This document shows positions 10,398 through 18,858 of a stretch of 38,797 bases of DNA, piece by piece. This DNA comes from Endomicrobium sp. (GTDB lineage Bacteria > Elusimicrobiota > Endomicrobiia > Endomicrobiales > Endomicrobiaceae): positions 1 to 38,797 of the forward strand of contig JAISEE010000034.1 in assembly GCA_031264325.1 (NCBI GenBank), written 5' to 3'. A program made the translations under genes and the position numbers. The notes under the pieces are model-generated. The model worked only from the letters and a program-made list of their open reading frames with translations, did no database searches and was not told the origin of the DNA. How positions within the stretch are numbered: the first letter of the stretch is position 1; each line of letters begins with the position of its first letter.

Positions 10398-10544
10398 TTA
10401 ATATTTTTTTGTCAAAATAACGCCAGTTGATATTTTTTGTTTATTTGTAGGCTGAGTTGTAAACAAAATGATTATGCCACAAATAAACAAAAATATTAGG
10501 TATATTCTAATCAAAATGTTTTCTTTTTTATTTTTATCTGACAT
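10398..10544 (-). pseudogene. 48-residue membrane-anchor ORF, possible remnant of a yibQ-like gene
   Basis: A short ORF begins with ATG at 10544, preceded by AGGA at a spacing of seven, so the start signals are good. It encodes a basic head, one hydrophobic helix (RIYLIFLFICGIIILF) and a short polar tail, then a TAA. It sits directly after the ctpA remnant. In many bacteria an EnvC-CtpA pair is followed by a divergent polysaccharide deacetylase (YibQ) with just such an N-terminal anchor. I infer a truncated yibQ-like gene, but a genuine small membrane protein is possible. Downstream, at about 10213-10376, another minus-strand frame is open for some 50 codons without a recognisable motif. Confidence 0.4.
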
Positions 10545-10577
10545 CTAGTTTTCCTGCGTTATTTTTTCTTTAAGTCT

Positions 10578-11640
10578 TTAAGAAAATTCTATTGTTTTTT
10601 TTCTTTTATATTTTATAACTTTTGTGGCTTTATTTAAAACTTTATTTTTCAACTATATATTTTTTCTTTTATATTTATTTTTTGAAGAAAATATATTGTT
10701 TTGAGTATATAGTCTGACTTCTTTTCAATTAGTCATGGAATATATACCGAGAGAATTATGTCATTTTAACATTTTTTTATTTAATTGATTTGTTGTTACC
10801 CCCCCTTTTTTTTAAAAAAAAATAATATTTTGTTATAGTAACCCTCAAAGTTGTGCCGTCTGCTAAAGGTATAATGTTTAAACCATTATACCTTTACACT
10901 TTTTAAAAGGCTTGGAACCTAATACCTAATATTATTTTTATAATTTTATAACTAGAAGTCTCTTATAAACCATCTGTAAAACTTCAAAAACTATTTCACA
11001 ACTGTTGGTCATCTTTTACTTATAAGGTTATTTATAAAAATATCTACTATAGTATAATATTTATTTTTTTGCAGACTTTGATTGTAAGAATAAATTTTGC
11101 GTTTCTAGTAAATAAGCTTAATAAATTTAATAAACTTAACTTATTTGTATTATATTAATTATGGAATCTAAAAATCTATTAGAATTGTAGGTTGTTTTGT
11201 GTAAATTCAAAATAAAAACTTTTCCATTTTTTATTTTTTTCTTTTATATATAAAAATCATAATCATAATAAATAAAATTAAAATTAAATTTTAATTTGTC
11301 TGCAATAAAGTTCTACGGTAACCACTAATTATAAGTAAATATTGCTTTTAACAATGTTTAATTTTTTCTTTGGCTTTCATAATTGCATCTCATGGGTTTA
11401 ATTGGTTCGTATATATGTTACCCTGTTTGTGGATTTACCATTAATTTTTATAAACCTGTCATTTTGAAGTATACCTGATAGGACTAGCTGCTATAAAATT
11501 ATTTTTGACATAATCATCTGAGACTTACACCGCTATATGCTCTTTCTCTGTTTCATTTTCATAATATATATATTTCCTCATAAGCTTTAATTTTTATAAA
11601 TTCCATATTATGATAAGATACGTCTATATAAATTAAAAAA
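10578..11640 (-). pseudogene. ctpA: Carboxy-terminal processing protease gene, broken by many frameshifts and stops
   Basis: Reading the minus strand in shifting frames recovers, in the right order, the parts of an S41-family protease. The order is KAYEEIY near 11600, the PDZ core LQNDRFIKINGKST (11428-11469), a segment FILNLHKTT..LDSIINI that lines up with the family's ILDLRNNPGGLLDSAINI (about 11140-11235), TNSCEIVFEVLQMVYKR in the place of GSASASEIVAGALQD.KR (about 10958-11009), and NIIPLADGTTLRVTITKYY (10822-10878), which matches the C-terminal part of the domain. The catalytic Ser region is altered. Frameshifts separate every block, and a C7T8 plus A-run follows at 10799-10820. The signal-peptide region appears deleted. 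It lies directly after envC, the usual position for ctpA. Confidence 0.85.
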
Positions 11641-11715
11641 ATAAAAAACAATAAACAGTTTTAAACGTAATCGTAATTATTCGATTTTTCAAAATATACA
11701 AATATATTAGTAAAA

Positions 11716-12846
11716 TTATTTATTACATAACCAGAGAAGAGGATTGTCAGGTATGTTATTTTTTCTTATTTCAAAATACAAGATAGCATCTTTTTCGCTT
11801 CCAATGTCAGCTATAATTTCTTCTTTTGACACCTTTTGGCCTTCTTTAACATATATTTTATTTAAAAAGCCATAAACGGAAGTAATGGCATTTCTGTGGG
11901 CTATTATAACAATTTTTCCATAAGAACGAAAAATTCCTGCAAAAACTACTTTACCTGAATTTATACTTTTAACTTTAGCATAGTCCGAAGAGTTTATTTT
12001 TATTCCATTATTTACTATATATGTGTCTAACTCAGGATGTTTAGTTTTGCCAAAATAAGAAATTACATTACCCATAACAGGCCAAATTAACGATTTTTCC
12101 ATTTTTATCTGTGAAATCGATGAGTATATGGTTGTTTCTTTTTTTTTAGAACTTTCAGAGTTAATTTTATTTATCAAAGTTTGCAATGCTTTTGCACTGT
12201 CATTTAAAGCCTTTATTTCTTTTTCCTCATGTCGTCTTTTATCCGAAGTTGTTTTAAGTATTTTCTTCTTTCCTTCTAACAATTTTTTATTTTGAATTAC
12301 GAATTCATTTTTTTTTTGTTTCAAATTTATAAAATTTTTCTTTGATCTTTCCAATTTTTGTATATCATAAGACAAACTTTCAACATATTTTTTTTCCTTT
12401 TCAAGTTTATTTTTACTATATTCTAAATATTTTAATCTTAATTTATATTCTATTGGGTCTTTAGCGTAAGATTTTAAAAGTGTCACTTTATGAAAAAGAT
12501 TTAACTCTTCAAGAATAATCTTATTCCAGTTTGATTTTTTTAAAGAAGCAGAATTGTAGTCCTTTGTAGACTTATTAAGATTTTTTAAAACGGACTCTAT
12601 ATTTTTTGAAATTTTTTTTAATTTTTCTTCAGTTTCTCCTATTGTTTTATTAATGCCTTTCAATTCTTTTTGGTAGATTTTTTCTTGCAAAACAAGTTTA
12701 TCTTTTTTAACCTGTTTTTCTCGTATTGACTGTTTTATATCGGAAAGTTGTTTGATTTCTGATATTTCAGCATAACCTATATAAACAAATATATTTAACA
12801 TAGATGATGCAATAATAAAAATCTTTAAAAAATTATATGTTTTCAT
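11716..12846 (-). CDS. EnvC-like murein hydrolase activator (degenerate LytM/M23 domain)
   Basis: This is a secreted coiled-coil protein that in characterised bacteria is recruited by FtsX and activates cell-wall amidases at division. The 376 residues have a signal peptide or anchor (about 1-26), long Lys/Glu-rich coiled coils (about 27-240), and a C-terminal LytM domain from about 265. The M23 zinc ligands are not conserved: the usual HxGxD is replaced by NNGIKI, and the final HxH by YFEI. This fits a non-enzymatic EnvC-type activator rather than a peptidase. It starts 15 bases after ftsX, consistent with one operon. The ctpA gene behind it is dead. Confidence 0.85.
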   Translation of the reverse strand: MKTYNFLKIFIIASSMLNIFVYIGYAEISEIKQLSDIKQSIREKQVKKDKLVLQEKIYQKELKGINKTIGETEEKLKKISKNIESVLKNLNKSTKDYNSASLKKSNWNKIILEELNLFHKVTLLKSYAKDPIEYKLRLKYLEYSKNKLEKEKKYVESLSYDIQKLERSKKNFINLKQKKNEFVIQNKKLLEGKKKILKTTSDKRRHEEKEIKALNDSAKALQTLINKINSESSKKKETTIYSSISQIKMEKSLIWPVMGNVISYFGKTKHPELDTYIVNNGIKINSSDYAKVKSINSGKVVFAGIFRSYGKIVIIAHRNAITSVYGFLNKIYVKEGQKVSKEEIIADIGSEKDAILYFEIRKNNIPDNPLLWLCNK

Positions 12847-12861
12847 TTTTTTGTATTTATA

Positions 12862-13626
12862 TCAGTGTCTACATTCTGTTTTGTCAAACATAACTCCAAA
12901 TACACAAGTAAACGATATTATTAGCAGTATTGTTGTTTTTGGTATCAATAAGTTGCAATTAATATACTTGCATACAGTCCAAAATAATAAAAAACCTAAG
13001 CTAGTCGATAAAAGGTATAAAAAAAAATTTTTTGCCTTTTTTAGCATACTTGATCTGGAAATATAGATCAAAACAAATTTTAAAACTAAAAACACGAAAA
13101 AAATTGAAATAATAATAAAATACATTTTTTTATATAACAATAATTGTTTTTGAATTTTTGCATAATGAAGAAAATCTGACGCATTAAATACTACTTCATC
13201 AACTCCTGTAATTCCTTCGATAGTACTTTTTATTCTAATCAAAAAGTCATTGTCTGGTATGGATTTCGGTTTAACAACAACATAAGCCTGTAGGTATTTT
13301 TTAAAATCGTTTAAATCGCTAGATAAAAAAACATTACTTAAAAACTCATTTTTTTCAATTATTTTGCTATAGACTTTGACGACATTTACATATTCTTTTA
13401 CAAGAATTGAATTTTCTGAATTCAAAATTTCTAATACTTTATTCTCATCTTTTGAATTTTTATCAAAAAATACAAATATATTGAGTCCTTCAGATAGAGT
13501 ATTTGCATAATCTTTAATTTGATAATAATGATTTATAATAAAAACAAAGAAAGCGCCTAAAAATACCAATGTAGATAATTTCAGCAATTCTGATATAGTC
13601 CATGTTATTTTTTTTTTGATGTTCAT
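12862..13626 (-). CDS. ftsX: FtsX-like cell division membrane protein
   Basis: The 254 residues show FtsX topology: one membrane helix at about 15-37, a periplasmic domain (about 38-165), then three helices (about 168-190, 200-222, 228-248). The phrase LNIFVFFD near 48 matches the family's start of the periplasmic domain. It is shorter and more divergent than enterobacterial FtsX. The next gene is envC, its known partner, which supports the call. The ATPase partner ftsE, usually just upstream, is not in the window. A TATAAT at 13673-13678 (minus strand) about 50 bases before the ATG may be its -10 box, without a good -35. Confidence 0.8.
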   Translation of the reverse strand: MNIKKKITWTISELLKLSTLVFLGAFFVFIINHYYQIKDYANTLSEGLNIFVFFDKNSKDENKVLEILNSENSILVKEYVNVVKVYSKIIEKNEFLSNVFLSSDLNDFKKYLQAYVVVKPKSIPDNDFLIRIKSTIEGITGVDEVVFNASDFLHYAKIQKQLLLYKKMYFIIISIFFVFLVLKFVLIYISRSSMLKKAKNFFLYLLSTSLGFLLFWTVCKYINCNLLIPKTTILLIISFTCVFGVMFDKTECRH

Positions 13627-13843
13627 AAACTCTCCACGTATTTTATCATTTTATTTATCCAAAATCATTATCATTATACCTTTTTTTGTATTCAACAGAT
13701 AATTTATCTAATAAAAAGCTGTTTTAAAAAATTTACATCAAAACATTTTCATTCATTTTTTGTATTTAAATAAATGTTTTTTTGAATTTCAACATTATTT
13801 ACAAAATTTTTGTCTTTAAAGTTAATGTGTAAATGATGATATA

Positions 13844-14157
13844 TTAATAAAACCATTCCCATATTTTGTTAAGTGAGGCTATTTTAGTGTCGTCCTCTTT
13901 GAGGGTTTTTGTTGATAGTGTGAGTTGTTTTCTGGTAAAATTCGCTGTGTTCTCTATCATGTGGCATATGTGTGGCCGTGTTGGTTTAAATCGCAAGATT
14001 CATAGAGTGTATTATAAAATATTACATTATTTCTTTTATTATCTGGAAGAACTGTTAGTGTGCTATGTAAACTGTTTGTTAAATCAAAGATAATGACATC
14101 ACCCCATCTAAAGCAAAAATTTTGCTTACTTATAGAACAAACTCAGAAATAAATTTG
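13844..14157 (-). pseudogene. Unidentified gene remnant between scpA and ftsX
   Basis: Two coding-like minus-strand stretches join across one frameshift. The upstream one contains NNVIFYNTLYESCDLNQHG and stops at 13957-13959; the other ends with TLKEDDTKIASLNKIWEWFY and a TAA at 13844-13846. The residue mix is protein-like, unlike the cysteine-rich plus-strand reading of the same DNA. I do not recognise the family. It does not resemble ScpB or FtsE, the genes I would expect here. Further short open stretches continue towards ftsX (13690-13830). Confidence 0.45.
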
Positions 14158-14201
14158 AAAATTTTTATTAACTTTTCTATATAATATAGAAATTTCCCAA
14201 T

Positions 14202-14485
14202 TTAACTGATCAAAAAAATGTCTTCTTCGCTATCTTTTTTGTTACCTGAAGGAAGTAGAAATTTTGATTTTATCTGCATAAGAGCAGAAGTCATAACAAA
14301 AAATTTTCCTGCCATGTCTAACACTAAGATTAAGTTTTTTTTCTTAAATCAAGATAAGATAGATATTTCAGTTGTAATATCAATTATTTTTATCTCGCTA
14401 ATCTTAAAATCATTTTTTCTTGATAAGGTACAAATATAAGATCCAAAGGATCTTCAAAAGCGTCAAGGTGAATGCCGTATATCAT
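14202..14485 (-). pseudogene. scpA: Truncated, frameshifted segregation and condensation protein A gene
   Basis: ScpA is the kleisin that bridges the SMC heads with ScpB. The minus strand starts with an ATG at 14485, 13 bases after the trpS stop, and reads YGIHLDAFEDPLDLI. After a frameshift in an A-run it continues LIKK..NDFKISEIKIIDITTE, then after another YLSYLDL and FFVMTSALMQIKSKFLLPS, and stops at 14202-14204. These are the conserved N-terminal blocks of ScpA (FEGPLDLL, YL.YL, EFLVMAATLLEIKS) in order. The C-terminal half is gone. The trpS-scpA order is common in bacteria, which supports the call. Confidence 0.9.
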
Positions 14486-14498
14486 ATATCATAAACCT

Positions 14499-15491
14499 TT
14501 AAAATTTTAATGCCTTTCTGATTTCAGTCATGGTTTTTTGAGCACAGTCTTCAGCTTTTTGACAGCCTTCCATAATCACTTTTTCCAGATAAGCTTTGTC
14601 AGAAATAAGCTTCTTTCTTTTTCCAGATAAAGATTTCATAAACTCAGTAAGTATTTCAGTCAACTGTTTTTTGCATAACGAGCAACCTATCGATCCAACT
14701 TTGCAGTCTTTTTCCCTTTGTTTAAATTTTGAATATTTATCCGAATCTTCTGAAAGTATCTTATAGAATTTTATAACCACACAGCCATCAGGATGTCCTA
14801 AATCATTTTTTTTTATTTTTAAAGGATCTGTAAACATATTTTTTACTTTTTCTTTTATTGCATCACTGTTTTCACCAAGAAATATAGAATTTCCGTAAGA
14901 TTTTGACATTTTTCTCCCATCCGTGCCTGGTACTCTTGTAGATTTAGAAAGTTTAGCTTCAGGTTCAATAAAAATTTTGCCGTAAAAATTATTAAACCGT
15001 CTAGCTATTTCACGAGTAAGCTCCAAATGTAAAAGTTGATCTTCTCCAACAGGAACTAAGTTTGCTCTATAAAGAAGAATATCGGAAGCCATGAGTACGG
15101 GGTATCCCAAAAAACCATAATTATTTAAATTTTTATTTTTTATTTCTCTTACTTGATCTTTATATGTTGGACATCTTTGAAGCCATCCCAAAGGAGTTAT
15201 CATTGAAAGCATTAAAAATAGCTCACTATGTTGATGAATAGCGGATTGTTTAAAAATTACTGATTTCAGCGGATCTAACCCTACTGTAATCCAATCAGCT
15301 ATCATTTCAAAAGTATTTTCACTAATTTTAGACGTGTTAGCATACTCTGTAGTTAAAGCATGCCAATCTGATGCCATGTAGTAACAATCGCATTCTTCTT
15401 GAAGTTTAACCCAGTTGCGAAGTGTTCCAAAATAGTGACCTAAATGAAGTCTTCCTGTCGGGCGCATGCCTGACAATACTTTTTTTTTCAT
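14499..15491 (-). CDS. trpS: Tryptophanyl-tRNA synthetase
   Basis: This is a class I aminoacyl-tRNA synthetase that charges tRNA-Trp. The 330 residues carry the HIGH-type motif in RPTGRLHLGHYFG (about 10-22) and the KMSKS loop in GRKMSKSYGN (about 192-201). A cysteine pair, CSLCKK, lies near 272. It follows the M50 protease gene by 38 bases and precedes the scpA remnant by 13, so all three were probably one transcript from the promoter at 16215-16243. Its own Trp codons are TGG, so TGA is not reassigned here. Confidence 0.96.
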   Translation of the reverse strand: MKKKVLSGMRPTGRLHLGHYFGTLRNWVKLQEECDCYYMASDWHALTTEYANTSKISENTFEMIADWITVGLDPLKSVIFKQSAIHQHSELFLMLSMITPLGWLQRCPTYKDQVREIKNKNLNNYGFLGYPVLMASDILLYRANLVPVGEDQLLHLELTREIARRFNNFYGKIFIEPEAKLSKSTRVPGTDGRKMSKSYGNSIFLGENSDAIKEKVKNMFTDPLKIKKNDLGHPDGCVVIKFYKILSEDSDKYSKFKQREKDCKVGSIGCSLCKKQLTEILTEFMKSLSGKRKKLISDKAYLEKVIMEGCQKAEDCAQKTMTEIRKALKF

Positions 15492-15529
15492 ATATATGCG
15501 GTTACGGTGTTGTTGTATTTGCTAAAAAA

Positions 15530-16177
15530 TTAATAAGAGGCTCCACTAAAAATTATAACAAAAAAATTAATGGTAGGATATAACAAATTCCATATTGCAT
15601 CTGAATATGATAGCAAAAGTAATAATACTGTTAAACAAATAAGAGGATTGATGTTCATGTATTTTGTCGCTATATCTCTAGGTATGAAAAAAGTTATAAT
15701 TTTTGATCCGTCTAAAGGAGGGATGGGTATAAGATTTATTATTGCAAGAATAACATTTATAATAAGCATTATATACAAAAACGATTGTATTGCGGCCCCA
15801 AACCCTGCTTCAAAGTTTGGAAATATCCTTATAAGACGAATTCCAAGTCCTGAAACTAAAGCAAGTAGTAAATTTGCAACTGGTCCTGCTAGAGAAACAA
15901 GAGATATATCTAATTTTGGATTTTTAAAATTTCTGTAATCTATTGGTACAGGCTTTACCCAACCGAAAAGGATAGGAAATTTTAAAAATAAAAGTATTGC
16001 TGGGAGAATAATGCTTCCAAACAACTCTATGTGAGATAGAGGGTTTAAAGTAATCCATCCCGTAAGTCTTGCAGTATCATCTCCTCTTAAGTGTGCAGCA
16101 TATCCATGGGAAATTTCATGAATAATAGTTGAGAAAATAAAAACCACAATATATATAAATACGGTTAGTACGGTCAT
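15530..16177 (-). CDS. Site-2 protease family (M50) membrane metalloprotease
   Basis: This 215-residue integral membrane protein belongs to the short, PDZ-less M50 group. The zinc motif HEISH (His20, Glu21, His24) is in the first membrane helix. The third ligand is the Asp of NLIPIPPLDG (Asp156). Five to six hydrophobic segments are evident. M50 enzymes cut substrates within the membrane, but the target here is unknown. Genes of this family very often precede trpS and scpA, as here. AAGGA lies five bases before the ATG. Confidence 0.9.
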   Translation of the reverse strand: MTVLTVFIYIVVFIFSTIIHEISHGYAAHLRGDDTARLTGWITLNPLSHIELFGSIILPAILLFLKFPILFGWVKPVPIDYRNFKNPKLDISLVSLAGPVANLLLALVSGLGIRLIRIFPNFEAGFGAAIQSFLYIMLIINVILAIINLIPIPPLDGSKIITFFIPRDIATKYMNINPLICLTVLLLLLSYSDAIWNLLYPTINFFVIIFSGASY

Positions 16178-16214
16178 AAATATCCTTAAAAAATATCAAA
16201 AATTTAACATAAAA

Positions 16215-16243
16215 ATTTTATTATTTTAGTAGAATTTTGTCAA
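16215..16243 (-). promoter_or_regulatory. Promoter of the M50 protease-trpS unit
   Basis: A consensus TTGACA (16238-16243) and TAAAAT (16215-16220) are separated by 17 bases on the minus strand, predicting a start about 30 bases before the M50 gene. The -35 is perfect and the -10 matches five of six bases. Confidence 0.65.
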
Positions 16244-16317
16244 TTTTTTTGTTGTTGTTCTGATTAAAAAATAAAAGTAAATAGAGAAAAACATTTTGAT
16301 AAACTTAAATAAAAAGC

Positions 16318-17187
16318 TTAATATTTGTAAAAATAAATAATAAAACAGTTATCATAAGAGAAAAATTTATATCTCTCCTTTGTGGCTTCACTATAATGAC
16401 AAGATCTCTTGATAAAAAATTTGTTATCAGAGAGGAATAGATTTTGAAAAGTGAATGTTTACGAGTGTTTGTGACTTTAAACTTCATAGTTATGATAAAT
16501 AAATTTTGAAGTTTTACTGAATATCATCATAAAAGCTTTATCGTTTTTTTCAAAAAAAAAAAACAGAAATGTCAACTGTTATCTTCAAGGTTCCTGTAGA
16601 AGTAAGTATGTTTCTGCACTTGTTAGATTTATCATTTTTAATTGCTATATTTTTAATTTCGGTATTTATTTTCGTATATTCTAAAATTGTTCGGGTAACA
16701 TAATTACGATCGATTAAATTTTTAGTTACTTAGCTATTATAGATTTAAAAGTACGTCACCCATGCATACAGCGTTAAATGCAGTATTTATACTTTTCTTT
16801 GCCTGCCAAAATGTCAAACAATTCTTGATCAAGTCTCATTTTCTGTTTATGTAATGAGTGATGAGTAGGCATAATTTAATTTTTATAAAAAATTTAAATA
16901 TCCTTCGCATTTATATTCATTATCAAAATATGCCTCACTGATTCCTAAAAAATATTTATGGCTTTATAATTATCTTCTTTTTGATACAGGCCTGAAAATA
17001 AAAGTTCAACTTTTTTACAGATTATTTTTTTTGACAAAAAAATTTTTGATGAAACAGTTTTTATGTTACTTTTACTATCAGGTAATCTCCAAAGTTGAAT
17101 ACTCAACGATATCGTAGAAGTTTTTTGTGATGTCTTGTAGTTTACGAGATGCTTATTTTGCAGTATCGTTAAATCAAATCGTATCAT
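16318..17187 (-). pseudogene. queA: S-adenosylmethionine:tRNA ribosyltransferase-isomerase gene, broken
   Basis: QueA builds epoxyqueuosine in tRNA. The conserved blocks appear in order on the minus strand but in changing frames. They are KNFYDIVEY (17099-17125), KKVELLF (about 17000), LDQELFDILAGKEKYKY (about 16780-16833), ILHLTLYAWVTYF (16748-16786, family LHVGWGTF), SLFKIYSSLITNF (16416-16454, family FK.VD.LITNFHLP) and RYKFFSYDNCFII (about 16340-16377, family YRFFSYGDAMLI). There are at least five frameshifts, some at homopolymers such as the T6 near 16950 and T12 near 16555. The length of about 870 bases against about 1,020 implies deletions. It starts six bases after spoIID, so it was once in that operon. 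Confidence 0.9.
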
Positions 17188-17193
17188 TATTTA

Positions 17194-18312
17194 TTAGTTA
17201 ATTGTTTCTATTTTTGTTCCGGGATAAAAATGATAAAGAATTGTTGAATAACTTTTTCCATTTTCAGCCATACCTTTTGCTCCGTATTGACATAGACCTG
17301 CTCTATGCCCCCAACCTTTTCCACTAAAACAAATTTTATCATTTTTAACTTTTATAAAATTAAAAAAATGACTTTTTATTTTCCATGCATCAACATAAAG
17401 CCGAAATTTATAAGCATTTAATAAATACTTTCCGTTTGAATGTGTTATTTCCAATTGCTTTGTCGCACCAAAGGGTGTTTTTTCTTTAATTTTAATATCT
17501 TTTATTTTGCCTATTTTAAGTTTACTTCTTACAAAATTTTCATTTAAAACCTGCATCCATTTAACATATGGACTATTGTTGCAATAGTGACATTCTACTC
17601 CTTTTAAGTATGAAGGAGTTTCTTTCCAACCCCAAATGTATTTTGGATCTTCAGTATGACCTCCACATATGGCGTGAAAAACAGTCTGAGCTGGTTTTCC
17701 TTGATATGTTATGATCTCTCTATTTGTTTCTGAAACTATCTGATTTGTTTTTTTAGTTTCTGACCTTAGTCCGCTGTAAACTTGACAATGAGTTGTTGAA
17801 CATAAATCAAAACCTTGCGTAGAATGTCTGTTCAAATTAGATATAGCATAAGTTCTGCTTATAACAGCTTGAGCTTTTAATGCCTCTGCAGGCCAATCAC
17901 AACTTACTTCTTTTGGCAAAACACCTTTAATATAGTCTTCTACACATAGTACATTAATAACATTTATTTTTCCATCGGATTTTTTTAATACTAAACACCT
18001 TCTATATGGCTTAGAGTTTATAAAAATTACGCCATTTGAAGGTTCTATCTTTATAGGAAGAGAAAGATCATATTTGTCTATATGTACTCCTTTTTGAGAG
18101 CAAGAGATGTTAACTATCCCCTTTGTAAGCTTTAACCCTTTCCCTGTCGAATCATAGACAAAAAAATCTCCTGAACTTCCTACCATCACAGACATTTCGT
18201 TAAAAATAACTCCTATTCTTATATTTTTTTGAACATTGTCCAAGGCGTAGCCATTAGAAAAGAAAAAAAAGATTAAAAAAAATAATATTTTTAATAAAAT
18301 TGCCTTCTTCAT
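17194..18312 (-). CDS. SpoIID/LytB domain protein (secreted)
   Basis: A secreted protein of 372 residues from the ATG. The signal peptide ends near SNGYA. The SpoIID domain has EDYIKGVLPKEV, AEALKAQAVISRTYA, CGGHTED and GKGWGHRAGLCQYGA. Characterised SpoIID proteins are lytic transglycosylases that cut stem-less glycan. In a non-sporulating bacterium it is more likely a wall-remodelling LytB-like factor. A TTG three codons upstream (18319-18321) sits five bases after AAGGA and could be the real start; I prefer the ATG because it opens a clean signal peptide. The queA remnant follows. Confidence 0.9.
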   Translation of the reverse strand: MKKAILLKILFFLIFFFFSNGYALDNVQKNIRIGVIFNEMSVMVGSSGDFFVYDSTGKGLKLTKGIVNISCSQKGVHIDKYDLSLPIKIEPSNGVIFINSKPYRRCLVLKKSDGKINVINVLCVEDYIKGVLPKEVSCDWPAEALKAQAVISRTYAISNLNRHSTQGFDLCSTTHCQVYSGLRSETKKTNQIVSETNREIITYQGKPAQTVFHAICGGHTEDPKYIWGWKETPSYLKGVECHYCNNSPYVKWMQVLNENFVRSKLKIGKIKDIKIKEKTPFGATKQLEITHSNGKYLLNAYKFRLYVDAWKIKSHFFNFIKVKNDKICFSGKGWGHRAGLCQYGAKGMAENGKSYSTILYHFYPGTKIETIN

Positions 18313-18321
18313 ATATTGCAA

Positions 18322-18858
18322 ACTTTTCCTTATTTTTGTTATAAAATTTACTGTATACGCAATATTTTTGTATATTTTTTACATATAATACACTTTATAC
18401 ACCTTTTTATCTAATTGGAGAGCTTTTATTCTTATAAAATTAAATCGCAATATAAAAACTTTAGTTCCATAATTTATATACTAAAAATTTGTAATCTGTT
18501 TTATCAATCCATACTCTGATACTGACTTGAAAATAATAAGATCATAAAAAAATAAAAATCATTACTTTTTTCAAGTCTAAAATTATGCTATTTGCAGTTT
18601 TTGTCTTTCCAATATTTATAACTATAATAACTATAAATAAAATTTGGATTTTTGCAGAAAAGAGTTTAATTCTTTAATATACCTTTTTTGTATTTTTAAT
18701 CGTACTAAATACTCTCTAAATACTTGAGATTACATTAATAAAAATAATACTGTATATATTTTGTAAAATTTTTACAACAAAAGCCAAACTAAGGAGTACA
18801 GCATATATACAATAAAGTTTTATTTTTTTGAGTTAAGCGGATTATACATTTTATTTTT
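18322..18858. other. Gene-free stretch between ruvB and spoIID
   Basis: About 540 AT-rich bases hold no intact gene. On the minus strand one frame around 18500-18760 shows coding-like text (for example NPNFIYSYYSYKYWKD and RLEKSNDFYFF) interrupted by about five stops, which suggests an old gene remnant that I cannot name. Part of it may be the spoIID leader. Confidence 0.4.

Noticed and set aside
10865-10895. Independent regulatory hairpin
   Set aside because: The 12-bp arms are real, but the left arm is part of the ctpA coding remnant (IIPLA codons), so a small inverted duplication during decay is the simpler explanation.
13866-14093. Plus-strand ORF of 75 codons
   Set aside because: Its Cys-rich text looks like an antisense reading. 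The minus strand gives more protein-like sequence across one frameshift.
14218-14439. Plus-strand ORF of 73 codons
   Set aside because: It is antisense to the clearly recognisable scpA remnant.
16305-16487. RNase P protein (rnpA)-like ORF
   Set aside because: The phrase DLVIIVKP suggested it at first, but the neighbouring LITNF and FFSYD blocks show that it is the C-terminal part of a queA pseudogene.
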